From contig NZ_CP152020.1 of NCBI RefSeq assembly GCF_038624605.1, forward strand, positions 1,667,312 through 1,731,311: a stretch of DNA of 64,000 nt, read 5' to 3'. This document shows, piece by piece, positions 61,981 to 64,000 of the stretch (its first letter is position 1; each line of letters begins with the position of its first letter). Both the position numbers and the translations under genes were made by a program. The notes beneath the pieces are model-generated. The model saw only the letters and a program-made list of their open reading frames with translations. It was not told the origin of the DNA and searched no databases. Source of the stretch: Psychrobacillus sp. FSL K6-4046 (GTDB lineage Bacteria > Bacillota > Bacilli > Bacillales_A > Planococcaceae).

Positions 61981-63999
61981 TTGCAAAACATACTCATTGT
62001 AGGTGCTGGTAACGGTGGATATGCACTTCTCAAGTTAATAGAGCAGGCAGATTACCTTCAGGTTACTGCTATTGTTGATATTAATGAAGAGGCTCCTGGA
62101 ATGATCTACGCTAAACAACAAAATATACCAACCTATTCGGAATGGAAAAGCTTGTTAAGCAATGATATTCAAATCATTATTGATGTGACTGGTCGAAAGG
62201 AAGTTTTCTATGAATTACTTCAAAATAGGCCGGCTACAGCTGTACTGATTCCTGGCGAGATAGCCAACTTAATTGTTACATTAATAGAAGAGAAAAACAA
62301 ATATATTCAAATTATTGATCAGAAAAAAGCATTACAGGAACTCATTTTTAATTCTATTGAAGAAGGAATGATTGGCATTAATAGCCAAGGTATTGTTAAC
62401 TTTTTCAATAAGAGTGCCGAAAGAATGACCTCAATTCTTGTTGAGGATGCTCTAGGTAAGCATGTAGCAGATGTAATCTCTTTAAGTGAATTACCGAGAA
62501 TATTTGAAACTGGCAAGATTGAGCTTCACAAAGAACTTACTCTTGAAAGCGGTACCAAAATAGTCACTTCTCGATACCCGATGGTAAACGAAGAAGGAAA
62601 AAGAATTGGTGCTTTTGCGGTTTTTAAGGATATCTCTGAGGTCGTTCGTCTTGCAGAGGAAGTTACTAACCTTACGGAAATTCAAAAAATGCTCGAGGCT
62701 ATCATTTACTCAAGTGATGATGCCATTTCGGTAGTGGATGAAGAAGGAAAAGGTATATTGATAAATCCCGCATACACTCGTATCACTGGATTTAGTGAAG
62801 AAGAGGTAATAGGAAAGCCGGCTACTGCCGACATTTCGGAGGGCGAAAGTATACATTTAAAGGTCCTTCAATCTAAAAAACCTATTAGAGGTGTCAATCT
62901 TCGAGTTGGAAAACAAGAAAAGGACGTTATTGTTAATGTAGCTCCAATTATTGTGAATAACCAGTTAAAGGGTAGTGTCGGTGTTATTCACGATATGACT
63001 GAAATGCGAGGTTTAATGAAGGAATTAGATCGCGCAAGAACTATTATCAGAACACTAGAATCAACTTATTCATTTGAAGACATAGTCGGGACTTCAGATG
63101 AGATTAATTTAGCAATAGAACAAGCTAAACTAGCAGCTAACGTTCCAATTACCGTCCTTTTAAGGGGAGAGGTCGGTGCAGGAAAGGATTTGTTTGCTCA
63201 TGCCATTCATGGAGAAAGTGGGCGTTCAAGCTATCCTTTTATCCGAGTTAATTGCAGTTCTTTAGAGGAACATCTTTTAGAACGTGAATTATTTGGATAT
63301 GAGGAAGATGGCATCAAATATCCTGGTAAATTAGAAGAAGCATATAAAGGCACGGTTTTCTTAGATGAAGTTGGTGAGTTGACTAAGAAAACTCAAGCTA
63401 AGCTCCTACAGGTTTTGCGAGATAATATTATCATACCTATCGGGGCCACAACCCCGAAGCAGGTTGATGTTCGTATCATTGCTGCAAGTAGTCTTAACTT
63501 GGAAAAGGCAATGAGAGATGGCACCTTTAGGGAGGATTTCTATTTTCAGTTAAATAGAATGCCGATTTATATACCTTCTTTACGACAAAGAAAAAAGGAT
63601 ATTCCGCTTCTTGCAGAACGATTGCTCGTTAAACTTAACCAAGAGTTTGGGAGAAACATTGAAGGATTTTCAGAGGAAGCTCTCGAAACCTTATGTCTTT
63701 ACGATTGGCCAGGTAATGTCAGAGAGTTAGAGAATATTATTAGCCGCTCCATGATTTTTCTTCAATCGAATGAACGATTAGTAGATGAACAGCATTTACC
63801 AAAATCGATGCTCCAGTTGTCACAAGGGGAGGATGAAGATTCGATTGCTCCACTTGCGGACCAAATGGATGAAATGGAGAAAAGAGTACTCGCCCAAGCG
63901 CTTAAAATTTGCGATGGCAATAAGTCACAAGCAGCTAAAAAGTTAAGTATTTCTCTTCGCTCATTATATTACAAGCTAGAAAAACACAATCTGGTGTAA
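61981..63999 (+). CDS. Sigma-54-type regulator, BkdR-like, without GAFTGA loop
   Basis: A 672-residue regulator starting at TTG 61981 (GTGGGGGTG upstream). Domains in order: a Rossmann-like N-terminus (ILIVGAGNGGYALLKLI), two PAS domains (about 118-225 and 232-345), an AAA+ core with Walker A GEVGAGKD and Walker B GTVFLDEVGEL, and a Fis-type helix-turn-helix at the end (NKSQAAKKLSISLRSLYYKL). In true sigma-54 activators the core carries GAFTGA after ELFG(H/Y)E. Here the text is ELFGYEEDGIKYPGKLEEA, so the loop is missing. In B. subtilis BkdR controls the branched-chain keto acid (bkd) operon, which would lie beyond the right edge. Confidence 0.85.
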   Translation: MQNILIVGAGNGGYALLKLIEQADYLQVTAIVDINEEAPGMIYAKQQNIPTYSEWKSLLSNDIQIIIDVTGRKEVFYELLQNRPATAVLIPGEIANLIVTLIEEKNKYIQIIDQKKALQELIFNSIEEGMIGINSQGIVNFFNKSAERMTSILVEDALGKHVADVISLSELPRIFETGKIELHKELTLESGTKIVTSRYPMVNEEGKRIGAFAVFKDISEVVRLAEEVTNLTEIQKMLEAIIYSSDDAISVVDEEGKGILINPAYTRITGFSEEEVIGKPATADISEGESIHLKVLQSKKPIRGVNLRVGKQEKDVIVNVAPIIVNNQLKGSVGVIHDMTEMRGLMKELDRARTIIRTLESTYSFEDIVGTSDEINLAIEQAKLAANVPITVLLRGEVGAGKDLFAHAIHGESGRSSYPFIRVNCSSLEEHLLERELFGYEEDGIKYPGKLEEAYKGTVFLDEVGELTKKTQAKLLQVLRDNIIIPIGATTPKQVDVRIIAASSLNLEKAMRDGTFREDFYFQLNRMPIYIPSLRQRKKDIPLLAERLLVKLNQEFGRNIEGFSEEALETLCLYDWPGNVRELENIISRSMIFLQSNERLVDEQHLPKSMLQLSQGEDEDSIAPLADQMDEMEKRVLAQALKICDGNKSQAAKKLSISLRSLYYKLEKHNLV

Positions 64000-64000
64000 A

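Noticed and set aside
1-64000. CRISPR arrays, tRNA or rRNA genes
   Set aside because: No regularly spaced direct repeats of CRISPR type, no cloverleaf with TTCRANY-type arms and no rRNA sequence were noticed.

Overview
The window looks like the chromosome of a low-GC, endospore-forming member of the Bacillales. The evidence is spo0A, spoIVB and a spoIIIA cluster, a complete comG operon, frequent TTG/GTG starts with strong AGGAGG-type ribosome binding sites, and Rho-independent terminators after most transcription units. Gene order follows the Bacillus subtilis yqgC-to-bkdR segment closely but with local losses and insertions. A Psychrobacillus/Planococcaceae-type organism is my guess from the overall style; the sequence alone does not prove it.

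Layout. 1-9.6 kb: end of a Na/Pi symporter gene, DUF456, sodA, a class B PBP, then pstS-C-A-B-phoU behind a triple Pho box. 9.6-17.3 kb: small membrane proteins, rpmG, 5-formyl-THF cyclo-ligase, YqgQ, an LTA synthase, a YqgU-like lipoprotein, a metallo-beta-lactamase-fold hydrolase and a SufR-like regulator. 17.5-21.8 kb: comGA-GG and aroK. 21.8-26.1 kb: tandem glycine riboswitch plus gcvT-gcvPA-gcvPB. 26.2-31.7 kb: an accessory block (21-bp repeat, SUFU-domain protein, orphan fused peptide-type permease, frameshifted hydrolase, YjoB-like AAA ATPase) lying where B. subtilis has only a short gap before the rhodanese gene. 31.7-38.3 kb: yqhL, lipM, a class II ribonucleotide reductase behind two NrdR boxes, yqhR, an M24 peptidase and efp. 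38.5-41.3 kb: a reduced spoIIIA operon. 41.9-54.5 kb: accBC, yqhY, nusB, folD, xseAB, ispA, dxs, tlyA-like, argR/ahrC, recN, spoIVB. 54.9-64 kb: spo0A with a mobile-element scar at its 3' end, a DUF342 protein, glpQ-like, an intact IS1182-type element, DUF2627 and a bkdR-like regulator.

Most interesting observations. (1) The spoIIIA operon lacks spoIIIAA and spoIIIAB. It starts at spoIIIAC behind a good sigma-E-type promoter, and AE, AF, AG and AH are all short; AF is only 51 residues. (2) The last 85 bp around the spo0A stop codon are repeated about 1.27 kb downstream. Between the copies lie a decayed tyrosine-recombinase N-terminus, an orphan gene and a gene tail, which is the signature of an element that integrated into the 3' end of spo0A. 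(3) The IS1182-type element sits inside a terminator and is flanked by a perfect 33-bp duplication of the whole hairpin. Its leader carries a copy of a dispersed palindromic repeat that also occurs alone at two other sites. (4) The BkdR-like regulator has no GAFTGA loop. (5) comGF has no ATG, GTG or TTG start upstream of its prepilin signal.

Functional links: the pst operon and its Pho boxes handle phosphate starvation; the gcv operon is glycine-induced through the riboswitch; LipM supplies lipoate for GcvH and 2-oxoacid dehydrogenases; acc, folD, ispA and dxs are housekeeping metabolism; spo0A, spoIIIA and spoIVB mark the sporulation pathway.
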